A DNA stretch of 64,000 nucleotides from an uncultured Acetatifactor sp. (GCA_910585805.1 CAJUFB010000016.1:1-64000); one strand, 5' to 3'. Positions 17,511 through 27,558 are shown, counted from the stretch's first letter. Notes: generated by a model not told the origin, from the sequence alone. A program made the numbers and translations.

Positions 17511-17813
17511 GGAAGTGGCTTTTTGAGGCATGGCTGCCCGTTTCGGAGATACCGCAAAACAGGTGATCGAGATACGAATCATCGTTAATACACTGTTCCC
17601 CGGCCGGGGCTGACCGGTAAGCTGCGATATGGGTGCAGACTGCAGTATGGCCGGGGCGCTGTGCCGGGCCTGCCGGGCTGCTGTGGCCGGCAGGCCGCGT
17701 GATAACCGGGCAGGTCATGTCATATTGCAGCATGAGTTCGGGTAATTGTATGGAAATGGCAATGTTGTAAGGAATGCCCTCAAAAGAGGCCGGGCATCAG
17801 GCGGGAGTGGCAA
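17511..17813 (+). other. Non-coding gap with GC-rich hairpin
   Basis: No convincing gene between the response regulator and its kinase. The main structure is a perfect 10-bp hairpin, GGCCTGCCGG (17667-17676) with CCGGCAGGCC (17687-17696), lacking a T run. A gap of this size inside a two-component operon is unusual and may tune relative expression. Confidence 0.5.
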
Positions 17814-19301
17814 ATGACAGCAAAAATATTTGAGGAGCTGAAGAGGCTTCTGTCTCTGCGCAGCTTACAGGCGCGCATCTTTATCATTGTGCTGGCGGCG
17901 GGTTTTATCCCCAGCATGATCGTGCGTTATGGAATTCTGGATAATTATGAAGATCATTCTGTCCAGCAGAGAATTTCCACCGTTCAAAACCAGCTGATGA
18001 TCGTGGGAAACCATCTTATCAGCAATAATTATTTTAATACAAAGCCGGAGGGCTACAGCAGCAGTGTGTCCCGGGACGTGATCAATGCGGAGCTGGAGAT
18101 GATATCCAATCTGTATGAAGGGCGTGTCATGATCATTGATTCCAGTCTGCGGGTTGTCCGGGACACCTATGATATCAGCGAGGGCAGGACCATCATCTCG
18201 GAGGAGGTGATCAGATGCTTCCAGGGGGAAAGCATGTCCAATTACGACAGGGAGCATGGTTATATAGAGATGACCACTCCCATTATCGATGCCAGTGTGG
18301 ACAGCGGGGAGATCGTAGGCGTCATGCTGACCAGCATATCCAATGACTCGACGGTTGCCACGCTGGAGGTGCTGAACCGGAAGTCCGTGCTCCTGCAGAA
18401 CCTGATGATTGTGGTGATCGTGGCCATGGCGATGGTATTGTCCGTAATATTGACGCGCCCTTTTAACCGGGTGACAGAAGCTATCAATGAGGTGAGGGCA
18501 GGCTACAGCGATGAGAGTATTTCCGTGCCTGACTACGCGGAGACATCACATATTGTGGATGCCTTTAATCAGCTTCTGCGGCGGATGCGGACACTGGACA
18601 ATTCCAGACAGGAATTTGTGGAAAATGTGTCCCATGAGCTGAAGACGCCCATGGCGGGGATCAAGGTGCTGGCAGATTCCCTGCTGGCCCAGAGGGATGC
18701 GCCTGCGGAGCTGTACCGGGAATTTATGGAGGATATCGTGTCCGAGATCGACCGGGAGAACCAGATCATTACCGATCTGCTGGTTCTGGTGAAGATGGAC
18801 AAGAAGGCACAGGAAATGAATATCGCATCCATAAGCATCAATGATTTAACGGAATTGATTTTAAAGCGGCTCCGTCCTATTGCACGAAAGAAAGACGTGG
18901 AAGTAGTCTTTGAGAGCATACGTCCTGTCATTGCCGAGGTGGATGAAGTAAAGCTGACGCTGATCATGACCAATCTGGTGGAGAATGCCATAAAGTATAA
19001 CAGGGAACATGGCTGGGTGAAGGTGGAGCTGGACGCGGATCATCACTACTTTACCTTTCAGGTCAGCGATTCCGGACTCGGGATACCGGAGGACGCGCTG
19101 TCGCATATTTATGAACGGTTTTACCGTGTGGATAAATCCCATTCCAGAGAGATCGGCGGTACCGGTTTGGGACTTGCGATCACAAAAAGCGCAGTGCTGA
19201 TGCATCGGGGAGCCATTACAGTGACCAGTGTGGAAGGGGAGGGATCCTGTTTTACAGTGAAGATTCCTCTAAGCAATACAGGGAGCAGTGTCGTTTCATA
19301 G
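17814..19301 (+). CDS. HAMP-domain sensor histidine kinase
   Basis: A 495-residue membrane kinase: one helix near residues 20-40, an extracellular sensing domain, a second helix at about 195-215, a HAMP linker (LTRPFNRVTEAINEVRAGY), then HisKA with H274 in NVSHELKTPMAGIKVLAD and a HATPase domain (N-box LVENAIKYN, DSGLGIPEDALSHIYERFYRVD, GGTGLGLAI). The architecture matches WalK/PhoR-type kinases, although no PAS domain is evident. GGGAG precedes ATG 17814. The probable partner is the regulator at 16812, and the GerMN lipoprotein follows 33 bases later. Confidence 0.9.
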   Translation: MTAKIFEELKRLLSLRSLQARIFIIVLAAGFIPSMIVRYGILDNYEDHSVQQRISTVQNQLMIVGNHLISNNYFNTKPEGYSSSVSRDVINAELEMISNLYEGRVMIIDSSLRVVRDTYDISEGRTIISEEVIRCFQGESMSNYDREHGYIEMTTPIIDASVDSGEIVGVMLTSISNDSTVATLEVLNRKSVLLQNLMIVVIVAMAMVLSVILTRPFNRVTEAINEVRAGYSDESISVPDYAETSHIVDAFNQLLRRMRTLDNSRQEFVENVSHELKTPMAGIKVLADSLLAQRDAPAELYREFMEDIVSEIDRENQIITDLLVLVKMDKKAQEMNIASISINDLTELILKRLRPIARKKDVEVVFESIRPVIAEVDEVKLTLIMTNLVENAIKYNREHGWVKVELDADHHYFTFQVSDSGLGIPEDALSHIYERFYRVDKSHSREIGGTGLGLAITKSAVLMHRGAITVTSVEGEGSCFTVKIPLSNTGSSVVS

Positions 19302-19334
19302 GTGACGTTTCAGCGGAAATGGAGGATGGGCGTT

Positions 19335-20249
19335 ATGAAAAAAATATTGAGAATCTTACCGTTTGTTGCGGTGGTTCTGTTTTTAGCCGCATGTTCCGGA
19401 AAGGAAGAGGAAGGCGAGAATGTCTATCAGGTATATTATGTCAGTAATTCGGAGACGAAAGTGGAGATGCATTCTCATGTGATGGAAGCGGAGGATCCGG
19501 AAGAGCAGTTGAAGGAACTGATAAACTGTCTCTCTACAGAACCGGAGAAGCTGGAATACAAGGCGCCTTTTGCCATGGGGTTCCAGGTGCTGGGAACCAC
19601 GTTGGAGGGAACAAATCTGCAGATCGATGTGAATGCGGCTTACAAAGAACTGCCGCCTGTCACAGAAGTCCTGGTACGCGCCGCAGTGGTGCGCACATTG
19701 ACCCAGCTGCCGGAGGTCAGCCTGGTCATGATCACAGTGGAGGGAAGCCAGCTTCTGGACAGGAAGGAGAATACGGTGGGATGGATGAATGCGGAGCAGT
19801 TTATCGACAATGACGGGAATGAGATCAATACCTATGAGGAGGCCAGGGTAAGGCTGTATTTTGCGGATGAAAGCGGTACAAAGCTGATTGCGGCGGACAG
19901 GGAAAAGCATTATTCCACGAATACGCCGTTGGAGCGTTTTGTGGTGGAGGAGCTGATCGCGGGTCCCAGCGGGCGGATCGAGGGACTGTTTCCTTCTGTC
20001 AACTCGGGTACGAAGATCGTCAGCGTCATGACAAAGGACGGCATCTGCTATGTGAACCTGGACGAGACCTTTCTGGCGGTGGTGAACAATGTGTCCACAG
20101 ATGTATCGGTGTATGCCATTGTGAATTCCCTTGTGGAACTGAGCAGTGTGAACAAGGTGCAGATACTGATTAACGGGGAGGTGCCGTCAAGCTTTGGAAC
20201 GTCAGCTTTTGAACGGAATCTGGATATAGTGACCACGTTGGAGAACTGA
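19335..20249 (+). CDS. GerMN-domain lipoprotein
   Basis: A 304-residue lipoprotein; the signal peptide ends in the lipobox LAAC with C20. Two GerMN domains are visible, about residues 40-150 and 175-290, each with a hydrophobic strand plus a TPLE/PEEQ segment (TPLERFVVEELIAGPS, then SVNSGTKIVSVMTKDGICYVNLDETF). GerM-type proteins take part in spore formation and germination in Bacillus, while the LpqB-type relatives modulate sensor kinases. Its position directly behind the HAMP kinase fits the second role. GGAGG precedes ATG 19335. Confidence 0.82.
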   Translation: MKKILRILPFVAVVLFLAACSGKEEEGENVYQVYYVSNSETKVEMHSHVMEAEDPEEQLKELINCLSTEPEKLEYKAPFAMGFQVLGTTLEGTNLQIDVNAAYKELPPVTEVLVRAAVVRTLTQLPEVSLVMITVEGSQLLDRKENTVGWMNAEQFIDNDGNEINTYEEARVRLYFADESGTKLIAADREKHYSTNTPLERFVVEELIAGPSGRIEGLFPSVNSGTKIVSVMTKDGICYVNLDETFLAVVNNVSTDVSVYAIVNSLVELSSVNKVQILINGEVPSSFGTSAFERNLDIVTTLEN

Positions 20250-20352
20250 TGGATTTGTGATGAGCGTGGGTATGTTTCTGAACTGCCGGCAAATGTTTCA
20301 GGTCGTGCGTATCAATTTTACATTTCATGCAGATGTGGGAGATATCAATCAT

Positions 20353-21054
20353 ATGAAAGAGACAGCGTACAAGATACTATTTCTGGAGGATGAGCCTACC
20401 ATCCGGGAGGTACTGACGGAGTATATGCTGATGTCCGGGTATCAGGTTACCACGGCGGAGCGGGGAGATGCGGCGGTCTGCCTGGTGCGGGAGCAGGATT
20501 TTGATCTGGCAGTGCTGGATATCTGTGTGCCGGGGGCGGACGGCTTTGAGGTGCTGAAGTGTATACACGCCTGCCGGAAGAAGACTGCGGTGATCATGCT
20601 GACGGCTCTGGAGGACGAGAAAACCCAGGTGAAGGCTTTTAATCTGTATGCGGATGATTATGTGATCAAACCGGTCTCGCCGATCATCCTGCTGAAGCGG
20701 ATGGAAACAATACTGCGGCGCACTGCCGGACACGGGGAAGAAGGTGCGGAAGAGCAAACGGGGCTGGTGCTGAAGGAAGAGGCATATTGCGCGTTGTATG
20801 ACGGGGAGAAGCTGCCCCTTACCCTGAGCGAATATCTGCTGCTGCAGACGCTTTACAGGGAGCCTGACAGAGTGTTTACCAGGGAACAGCTGATCATGAG
20901 CATTTTCAATGAGGACTATATCGGCAATGACCGGATTATTGATGCCCATGTAAAGAATCTGAGGAAAAAGCTTCCTGTGGCCTGCATCCGGACTGTCATT
21001 GGAGTAGGATATCAGTTTGACAGGAACTTTCTGAGCGGAAGTATTTTCAGTTGA
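20353..21054 (+). CDS. Second OmpR-family response regulator
   Basis: A 233-residue regulator with acidic residues E12-D13, phospho-acceptor D56 in AVLDICVPGADGF, lysine in YVIKPVSP and a winged-helix output domain (LTLSEYLLLQTLYREPDRVFTREQL, IIDAHVKNLRKKL, GVGYQFDR). It is the partner of the kinase at 21314. GGGAG before ATG 20353 sets the start; the frame is open further upstream without a ribosome site. The pair is followed by an ABC exporter, an arrangement often seen for peptide-antibiotic responses, though nothing here proves that. Confidence 0.88.
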   Translation: MKETAYKILFLEDEPTIREVLTEYMLMSGYQVTTAERGDAAVCLVREQDFDLAVLDICVPGADGFEVLKCIHACRKKTAVIMLTALEDEKTQVKAFNLYADDYVIKPVSPIILLKRMETILRRTAGHGEEGAEEQTGLVLKEEAYCALYDGEKLPLTLSEYLLLQTLYREPDRVFTREQLIMSIFNEDYIGNDRIIDAHVKNLRKKLPVACIRTVIGVGYQFDRNFLSGSIFS

Positions 21055-21060
21055 TCGGTT

Positions 21061-21151
21061 TATGCCGGGATTTTCAGTGATGCCTCAGGAAAATACCTGG
21101 ATGGCGGTCCGCAGTCGGGTTGTACTCCAAATTCAACCGGTGCGCAGTATA
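21061..21151. repeat. Copy C of the 102-bp dispersed repeat
   Basis: Shares long blocks with 39929-40030, for example TTTTCAGTGATGCCTC, ACCTGGATGGCGGTC, GCAGTCGGG and GGTGCGCAGTATA. The left terminus is degenerate, the right terminus GCAGTATA is intact. It lies between the response regulator and its kinase and fills most of that gap. Confidence 0.7.
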
Positions 21152-21313
21152 AAACACGATTTCCGGTGCAGACTGACAGCAGTTTGTCCGTGGCAGGCAG
21201 TACTTTTGGAGGGTATCGGACTGCAGGTACACGCTCTGTGACAGAATGCCGCGGGCAGCAGGCAGGAAGTGCAGCCGGAAACAGGGATGAATGGGAAGGA
21301 TGGAGGTGGAACC

Positions 21314-22975
21314 GTGCGCCTGGGGCGAAAAAATCTGCTGTACAGCATGGGGCTGGCGGGTGTCATGATGTTGTTTCTGGTGGGATATTTTATCTGCATG
21401 CTGCCGTCTCTTTATGTGGATCATATGATGGAACAAAATCTGAAATCCATCTATGAACAGCACAGGGCCTATATGGAAACCGGCAGTTATGACGGCGTAC
21501 GGGTGAGAAACGCAACAGTCTGTTTTTCCATGGAGATCCCGTTGGACGGGGATTGCATTCTGGTGGCAGGCAAAGCATTTTCTGCGGAGATCACTCTGAA
21601 GGACAGGCGCATGGCGGAGATTCTGGACAGATGCCGGGAGAAACTGGAAGCCGGCGGAATTCCGGGTAAGGAAGAAGCGGCTGACGATTTGCCCAATGAG
21701 GAAAACCGGGAGCGGAAAACGGATGCCGATTTACTGGCAGACGAAATGGAGGCGCTGAAAGAGGTATTGCTGGAGACTGTATCGGATACCGATCTTTTTC
21801 CTGTGGAAATCCGTCTGCTGTCCAACAGCGGGTTTGCGGAAGATTTTTTCCATGAATCAATGAAAGCGCATACTTATTCCGAAGATCTGGTGATTATGGA
21901 ATACGGTGTTGAGGATGCCCATAACCGGTATGCCAACTATATTGCAATGGAGCGGACGGAGGACAGTATCGTTCTCTCCGTTCTGCCGGTGGTGGCGCCG
22001 GATGCGGATGAGATCCGGCCGGTGGTGCTGCAGAGCCTTCCCATGCTGGGTGCAGTGATCCTGTTGTTGGTGCTGCTGTTTTCCTGGATGTATTCAAGGG
22101 GGATTGTGGAGCCTGTTCTGCGGTTGGTGCGGCATGCGGAGGAGATGGAGTATGCGCGGGATTTTCAGGTGGCGCCTTTGGCGGAGGAGTGGCCGGACAG
22201 GAAAGACGAGATGCGGGAGCTGGCCGATACGCTGGATGATTTTTACCGGCAGATCAGAGAGAGCTATCAGGAGCTGGAGGAGAAGAACCGGGAACTGCGG
22301 GAGGAAAACCGCCGCCAGGAAATATTTCTGCGTGCATCCTCCCATCAGCTCAAGACACCCATAGCGGCGGCGCTTCTTCTGGTAGAGGGCATGATAAACG
22401 AGATTGGCAGGTACAGGGAGACAAAGGTTTATCTGCCCAAAGTGAAGGAGCAGCTGCTTTCCATGCGCAGGATGGTGGAAGAGATTCTGTATCTGAACCA
22501 TTGCGCGGAAAACAGGAAGCTGCAGCGGATAGATGTGGGCGGATTGCTGGCGCAGCGGCTGCAGTCCTACCAGGTGGAACTGGCGGACAGAGGGATTTCG
22601 GCGGCTGTTACCGGTGCGGAAAGCCTGCCTTTGTACACGGATGAGATGATGATCACCCAGATTTTGGATAATCTCCTGTCCAATGCCGTGAAGTATACGC
22701 CCCGGAGCGGATATATTAAAATTGAGTTGATGGAGTGTAACGAAAAAGGGAAGCCGGAAATGCGGATTGAAAATTCCGGTTCGCATATAGAAGGAAGTCT
22801 GCTGCCTCATATCTTTGAGCCATTTGTCAGAGGCCGCCATGAGGGCGGCTCTTCTCTGGACAGTCACGGACTGGGGCTGTATATTGCTTCTTATTATGCC
22901 AAAAAGCTGGATATAAGCCTTTCGGTGCGAAATGGGGAGGGCTGTGTTATGGCTGTGCTGGTATTCGCGGAGTAA
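21314..22975 (+). CDS. Second sensor histidine kinase
   Basis: A kinase of about 553 residues with an N-terminal helix (MGLAGVMMLFLVGYFICML), a sensor domain of roughly 230 residues, a second helix (LPMLGAVILLLVLLFSW) and a HAMP-like linker. A coiled coil (YQELEEKNRELREENRR) leads into HisKA with H344 in the variant box SSHQLKTPIAAALLL and a HATPase domain (LDNLLSNAVKY, EPFVRGRHEGG, HGLGLYIASYYAKKL). GTG 21314 is chosen because TGGAGG lies seven bases upstream; ATG 21287 is the alternative. It works with the regulator at 20353. Confidence 0.85.
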   Translation: MRLGRKNLLYSMGLAGVMMLFLVGYFICMLPSLYVDHMMEQNLKSIYEQHRAYMETGSYDGVRVRNATVCFSMEIPLDGDCILVAGKAFSAEITLKDRRMAEILDRCREKLEAGGIPGKEEAADDLPNEENRERKTDADLLADEMEALKEVLLETVSDTDLFPVEIRLLSNSGFAEDFFHESMKAHTYSEDLVIMEYGVEDAHNRYANYIAMERTEDSIVLSVLPVVAPDADEIRPVVLQSLPMLGAVILLLVLLFSWMYSRGIVEPVLRLVRHAEEMEYARDFQVAPLAEEWPDRKDEMRELADTLDDFYRQIRESYQELEEKNRELREENRRQEIFLRASSHQLKTPIAAALLLVEGMINEIGRYRETKVYLPKVKEQLLSMRRMVEEILYLNHCAENRKLQRIDVGGLLAQRLQSYQVELADRGISAAVTGAESLPLYTDEMMITQILDNLLSNAVKYTPRSGYIKIELMECNEKGKPEMRIENSGSHIEGSLLPHIFEPFVRGRHEGGSSLDSHGLGLYIASYYAKKLDISLSVRNGEGCVMAVLVFAE

Positions 22976-22986
22976 GGAAGTGCCAC

Positions 22987-23063
22987 GAAATAAATTTGCA
23001 GGATTCCGCACGGGAAGGCGCATATATGCGGGCGTTTTTCGCCTGAAAGTGCAAATTTATTTC
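22987..23063. repeat. 77-bp intergenic inverted-repeat element
   Basis: GAAATAAATTTGCA (22987-23000) and TGCAAATTTATTTC (23050-23063) are exact reverse complements and enclose the palindrome CGCATATATGCG (23019-23030). It follows the kinase stop by 11 bases. It could act as a transcript end or be a small mobile-element relic. No other feature was seen in the remaining 23064-23263 apart from the ribosome site of the next gene. Confidence 0.6.
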
Positions 23064-23263
23064 CTGTGCGCGCGTTCTGTCATCAGGTTGTCTGCGTGGG
23101 ATTCTAATGATAAAGTTCTTTCTGATCATACATAAAAACACCATCTGTTCTTCATACGAAATTCATATGGCTTTGATAAGATAAATACAGCGGCAGGATA
23201 AGGAAGTGTTTATCAAGGGGTGGAGGAGCTGCCGCAAAATAAAAATAAGGGAGTGATAGATTT

Positions 23264-24178
23264 ATGCTGTTATCCATTCAGGATCTGACCGTGCGATACG
23301 GGGCGGATACAGTGCTTTCCATCCAGTCGCCCATCCGGATCGAGGAAGGTGACCGGGTGGGGGTGATTGGTTCCAATGGTGCAGGGAAGACGACTCTGAT
23401 CAAGAGTATCCTGGGACTGGTTCCTTACAAGGGCATTATTAAGACCGGGCTGAAGCCGGAGCAGATGGCAGTCCACATGCAGTTTAACGAGTACACGGAT
23501 TCCATGCCGGTAAAGTATATTATGGAGGCCATTCTGGGCAGAAAGCTTACCAGGGAGAAAAAGCTTCAGGAATTGATTTCTTTTTTTGAATTTGAGGACT
23601 GTCTGCGGAAGAGATATTCAAAGCTTTCAGGGGGGCAGAAGCAGCGGTTTACCATTATTCTGGTGATGATGCAGAATGCGGAGCTTACTTTTTACGATGA
23701 GGTTACCTCGGGGCTGGATTTTGAGACGCGGCAGAAGCTGGTGGAAAAGCTGGTAGAGTGGTATCAGGGAAAGGAAACAAGCTTTCTGATGGTCTCTCAT
23801 TATTATGAAGAGCTGGACCAGCTGGCGGATAAACTGCTGATCCTGGATAAGGGGAGGGTCATCGACTATGGCAGGCGTGAGGAACTGTTCCGCAAATATT
23901 GCGGTCGGGCGGTTATTATCGTGGGCAATACCGAAAAGAATATGACACTTCTGTCATGTTTCGGGAAGCTTGCGTCTCCGGCGCATCTGATCGCCATGTC
24001 CTGTGAAAGTGAGGAAAAGGAAGAGCGGATCGTCCGGCTGCTGCTGGAAAATGATATTAATTACAAGCGGAGCAATAATGATATCGAGATGCTGTATATC
24101 AATGCGAAAGCCAGGGAAGAGATGGCAGGCGGTATGGCCGGGGGTGCCGGAAAGGAGAGGTATGAAAGAGAATCGTAA
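23264..24178 (+). CDS. ABC transporter ATP-binding protein
   Basis: A 304-residue ABC ATPase: Walker A GSNGAGKTT near residue 38, signature LSGGQKQRF near 122, Walker B LTFYDEVTSGLD near 142, and switch histidine in MVSHYYEELDQLADK. The C-terminal extension of about 100 residues after the nucleotide domain is typical of exporter ATPases of the ABC-2 class. It overlaps the start of the permease gene by 17 bases, so the two are translated together. AAGGGAGTG precedes ATG 23264. The position behind a two-component system suggests regulated export of a peptide or drug; substrate unknown. Confidence 0.88.
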   Translation: MLLSIQDLTVRYGADTVLSIQSPIRIEEGDRVGVIGSNGAGKTTLIKSILGLVPYKGIIKTGLKPEQMAVHMQFNEYTDSMPVKYIMEAILGRKLTREKKLQELISFFEFEDCLRKRYSKLSGGQKQRFTIILVMMQNAELTFYDEVTSGLDFETRQKLVEKLVEWYQGKETSFLMVSHYYEELDQLADKLLILDKGRVIDYGRREELFRKYCGRAVIIVGNTEKNMTLLSCFGKLASPAHLIAMSCESEEKEERIVRLLLENDINYKRSNNDIEMLYINAKAREEMAGGMAGGAGKERYERES

Positions 24179-24950
24179 GAGCAAAGGACTGATATCCGGA
24201 CAGATGCTGCTGTTTGAGTTTCGCAATACCATTGGAAATCCATATGTGCACATTTTCGGGGTGGGAATGCCTGTATTGATGATGATCATTATTACCCGCG
24301 CCGTGGCCGGGGAGATGCCGGAGGGACCCATGCTCTCGACTGCAATGACTAGTGTTTTTCTGGGGATAGGGGCGCTGATCCCCATGGCGACCATATTTAT
24401 GGGGTATGGTGTGGCCCATGCCCAGGAGCTGGAAAAAGGGATCCCTCAGCGGCTGGAGTTATTCGGCATTAAGATCAGCGTCACCCTCTGCAACCGGATC
24501 CTTTCCGAGATCATTTTTATGTCCATGGCATTTGCCGTTTATTTTGCGGCGGGATACGGATTTGTGGAAGTGGAGCCGCCGACGGTATCGGGAGCCTTGC
24601 TGTATATGGTTTGTATCCTGGTGCTCAGCGTGATATTGTTCTGCCTTGCCCATGCCATTTCTTCTCTGCTGAAGAAGTTCGGTGCAACTTACTGCGTGAC
24701 CATGATACTGTATTTCCTGCAGATGATCCTGGGGGGCATGATGGGGATCAGCTATGACAATATGCCGTCGCCCATGCAGGTCGCCGCGAAGCTGCTGCCG
24801 GTTACTTATATCAACCGGGATTTTTATACGGTGTGGAAGGGGGAGCATTACAATTTTGTGCCCATGGTGCAGTCCTATCTGCTGATGGGGGCAACGGCGG
24901 GGATATTGCTGTTTGTGACACTGAGGAAGGAGAGACGGGAACTGCATTAG
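24162..24950 (+). CDS. ABC-2 type permease
   Basis: A 262-residue membrane protein with about six hydrophobic segments, the partner of the ATPase upstream. The N-terminus is basic (MKENRKSKG) and followed by LLFEFRNTIGNPYVHIF and VGMPVLMMIIITRAV, the common ABC-2 start. The C-terminal half includes LLYMVCILVLSVILFCLAHAI. AAAGGAGAGG, inside the end of the ATPase gene, precedes ATG 24162, and the frame overlap argues for coupled translation. It is an exporter half; the substrate is not evident. Confidence 0.85.
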   Translation: MKENRKSKGLISGQMLLFEFRNTIGNPYVHIFGVGMPVLMMIIITRAVAGEMPEGPMLSTAMTSVFLGIGALIPMATIFMGYGVAHAQELEKGIPQRLELFGIKISVTLCNRILSEIIFMSMAFAVYFAAGYGFVEVEPPTVSGALLYMVCILVLSVILFCLAHAISSLLKKFGATYCVTMILYFLQMILGGMMGISYDNMPSPMQVAAKLLPVTYINRDFYTVWKGEHYNFVPMVQSYLLMGATAGILLFVTLRKERRELH

Positions 24951-25017
24951 AAAAAAGGGAATGTGGCGCGTATCAGCGGATATCCGGCAATTCCGGATTA
25001 TGGAAAGGGGGAATTAT

Positions 25018-27549
25018 ATGAGGCGTCCATTATTTGCGGCCGCTGTGTTCCTGGTGATGATTGCCGCCATCCGGTTAAAGACCGGATGGGCGGAGGAAGT
25101 ACCTGACGGCTGTATCAGCACGGATCAGCTGGATACAGGAAGGGAGCTTCTCATTGCCGGACAGGTCTATCAAAAAAACGAAACATCTGTTTATCTGAGA
25201 TCAGTCGTATTAGCAACATCAAATGCCTTCGGGCAGTCAGCTGCGGGTTTGCAGCAGGAAAATCCGATTCAGGAAAATAGCATGCTCTGCGAAAATATCA
25301 TATGTGAGACGGAAGAGGCCCGGAGGATTCCGCTGGGGAGCTTTCTGGCAGTCAGGGGAGAGTTTTCGGCTTATTCCCATGCCACCAATCCCGGGGAATT
25401 TGACGCGGCAGTCTATTACAGGACCCTGGAAGTGGGAGGAAAACTCAGGAAGGCGGTAGTCTTGTCGAGGGGAGAGGAATACTGGCATGTCAGAGAGTGG
25501 CTGTACGGGCTGAAATGTTATTTTAAGGAGCGGCTGTACCGGATTTTCCCGGAGAAAGAGGCAGCGGTGATGAGCGCATTGCTTCTGGGGGACAAGAGCG
25601 AGCTGGACGGAGACCTGAAGGAACTGTACAAGCGGAACGGGGTCTTGCATATCCTGTCCATATCTTCGCTGCATATCACCATCATTGGGATGAGTATTTA
25701 CAGGATGCTGCGAAAGACAGGACTGCCCATCGCGCCCTGTGCGCTGGCGGGAAGCGTGATACTGATCCTGTACGGCTGCATGACGGGCTTCAGCGTATCG
25801 GCCTGCCGCGCCATCGGAATGTACCTGATCAAGATGGCGGCGGAGGTTGTGGGGAGGACTTATGACATGCTGACGGCACTGGGGGTAATGGGGGCGCTGA
25901 TGGTGCTCCGCAATCCTTTTTACCTGCACAGCAGCGGCTTTTTGCTTTCTTTTACCTCGGTGCTGGGGATCGGGGTGGTGTATCCCGCTCTGGAACTGCC
26001 GATGCCCTCCGGTCAGGGAAGCACGGAAAATGCATCAAAGCGAAAGGGGGCAAAAGGAAGCGGGATTGGCGACTGGGTGCGGGATCTGCCGGCAGCTGCG
26101 GCGGTCAGCGGGAGAAAGATGGGGAAGTCTCTGGCGCAGTCCTTCTTTGCCAGCCTGTCCATCACTTTGACCACGCTTCCAGTGCAGCTTTGGTTCTATT
26201 ATGAGATTCCTGTTTATTCTGTATTTCTGAACCTCTTTGTGATTCCTTTTCTGAAACCCATGATGATCACGGGGCTGCTGGCAATGCTGGTGCCCGGGCT
26301 GGGCGGTCTGGGGATTGTGGGCCGGATGATCCTGGGAAGTTATGAATTTATGTGCGGCTGTTTCGATGGGCTTCCCTTCCATACCTGGAATCCGGGGGCT
26401 CCGGGGACAGTGCAGATTGTGATCTATTATCTGCTGTTGTGCGGCGCGGTCGGCATTCCCATGGCAGTCAGGCATGGGGATGAAAGCAATCAGATAAAAG
26501 CGTCGAAAGAGGCAAAGGGCTGCGGCTTGAAAAGGGCAGCAGGTACTGGCGGAGCGGGAGACAGATCCGGGAAGTCCGGCATAAAAAGGCCCGGTTCGGA
26601 GTTAAGTAAAATGAAGATTGCCGCAACTGTGGGGAGTCCGGCTCTCCTGACTCTGGCTGTGCTGCTGTTTGCCATCCGCCCGCCGGCGGAGAACAGCGTC
26701 ACTTTTCTGGATGTGGGGCAGGGGGACGGCATTCTGCTGCGGACAGCTTCGGGACAGGTTTATATCTTTGACTTCGGCAGCAGCAGTCGTAAAAATATCG
26801 GCAAATATATCCTGATCCCCTGCTTGAAATACAATGGCATCCATACGGTTGACGCTGTCTTTCTCTCCCATCCGGATGCGGACCATGTCAACGGCGCGGT
26901 GGAACTTCTGGAGATGGCCGGAGACGAGAATATAACGGTAAACCAGCTGCTGCTGCCCGATATCGAGGAGGGCGCAAAACAGGAACAGCTTGGGAAATTG
27001 TTGGAAGCGGCGGCAGGAACATCCCGGGAAGAAGCTGTTCCTGTGGGATATCTGTCCGCGGGGGACAGCTGGGAATGCGGCAGCGCGGCATTCACCTGCC
27101 TGCATCCGGAGAAAGGCTTCAGCGGGGCGGAGGCCAATGCTTATTCGGAGTGTTTTCTGGTGGAATTTGCGGAAGGAAGGACCGGAGAACGGCAAAAAGG
27201 CAAAACAGGCGGACAGGGCTGGACACTGCTTCTGACGGGCGACGTGCAGGAGAAAGGGGAGGCGGCCTTTTTCAGGGAGATTCAGGAGAGGGGCATCAGC
27301 GGGATTACCGTCCTGAAGGCGGCGCATCACGGCTCCCGCAATTCCACGCCGGAAGAACTCCTGGAGCAGCTGAAGCCCCTTCTGACCGTAATCTCCAGTG
27401 GAAGGAACAACCGCTACGGGCATCCGCACCCGGAGCTGCTGGAACGTGTGGAGGCATCCGGAAGTGTCATTGTGCAGACCGCGCTGTCCGGTGCTGTGAC
27501 GGTTTCCTGGCAGGACGGCGGCCTGGCGGTTTCCGGTATGGCAGAATAA
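25018..27549 (+). CDS. comEC: ComEC/Rec2 DNA-uptake channel
   Basis: An 843-residue three-part ComEC: an N-terminal OB-like segment (GQVYQKNETSVYLRSVV), the membrane Competence domain (EAAVMSALLLGDKSELDGDLKELYKRNGVLHILSISSLHI region, then many helices to about residue 500), and a metallo-beta-lactamase domain with DVGQGDGILL and the metal motif SHPDADHVNG. It forms the inner-membrane channel for single-stranded DNA in transformation. A charged linker (about residues 490-530) separates the last two domains. GAAAGGGGG precedes ATG 25018; an in-frame ATG at 24961 lacks a good site. Together with comEA at 16145 it suggests an uptake machine, though natural competence is rarely shown in this group. 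Confidence 0.92.
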   Translation: MRRPLFAAAVFLVMIAAIRLKTGWAEEVPDGCISTDQLDTGRELLIAGQVYQKNETSVYLRSVVLATSNAFGQSAAGLQQENPIQENSMLCENIICETEEARRIPLGSFLAVRGEFSAYSHATNPGEFDAAVYYRTLEVGGKLRKAVVLSRGEEYWHVREWLYGLKCYFKERLYRIFPEKEAAVMSALLLGDKSELDGDLKELYKRNGVLHILSISSLHITIIGMSIYRMLRKTGLPIAPCALAGSVILILYGCMTGFSVSACRAIGMYLIKMAAEVVGRTYDMLTALGVMGALMVLRNPFYLHSSGFLLSFTSVLGIGVVYPALELPMPSGQGSTENASKRKGAKGSGIGDWVRDLPAAAAVSGRKMGKSLAQSFFASLSITLTTLPVQLWFYYEIPVYSVFLNLFVIPFLKPMMITGLLAMLVPGLGGLGIVGRMILGSYEFMCGCFDGLPFHTWNPGAPGTVQIVIYYLLLCGAVGIPMAVRHGDESNQIKASKEAKGCGLKRAAGTGGAGDRSGKSGIKRPGSELSKMKIAATVGSPALLTLAVLLFAIRPPAENSVTFLDVGQGDGILLRTASGQVYIFDFGSSSRKNIGKYILIPCLKYNGIHTVDAVFLSHPDADHVNGAVELLEMAGDENITVNQLLLPDIEEGAKQEQLGKLLEAAAGTSREEAVPVGYLSAGDSWECGSAAFTCLHPEKGFSGAEANAYSECFLVEFAEGRTGERQKGKTGGQGWTLLLTGDVQEKGEAAFFREIQERGISGITVLKAAHHGSRNSTPEELLEQLKPLLTVISSGRNNRYGHPHPELLERVEASGSVIVQTALSGAVTVSWQDGGLAVSGMAE

Positions 27550-27558
27550 GGAAATTGT

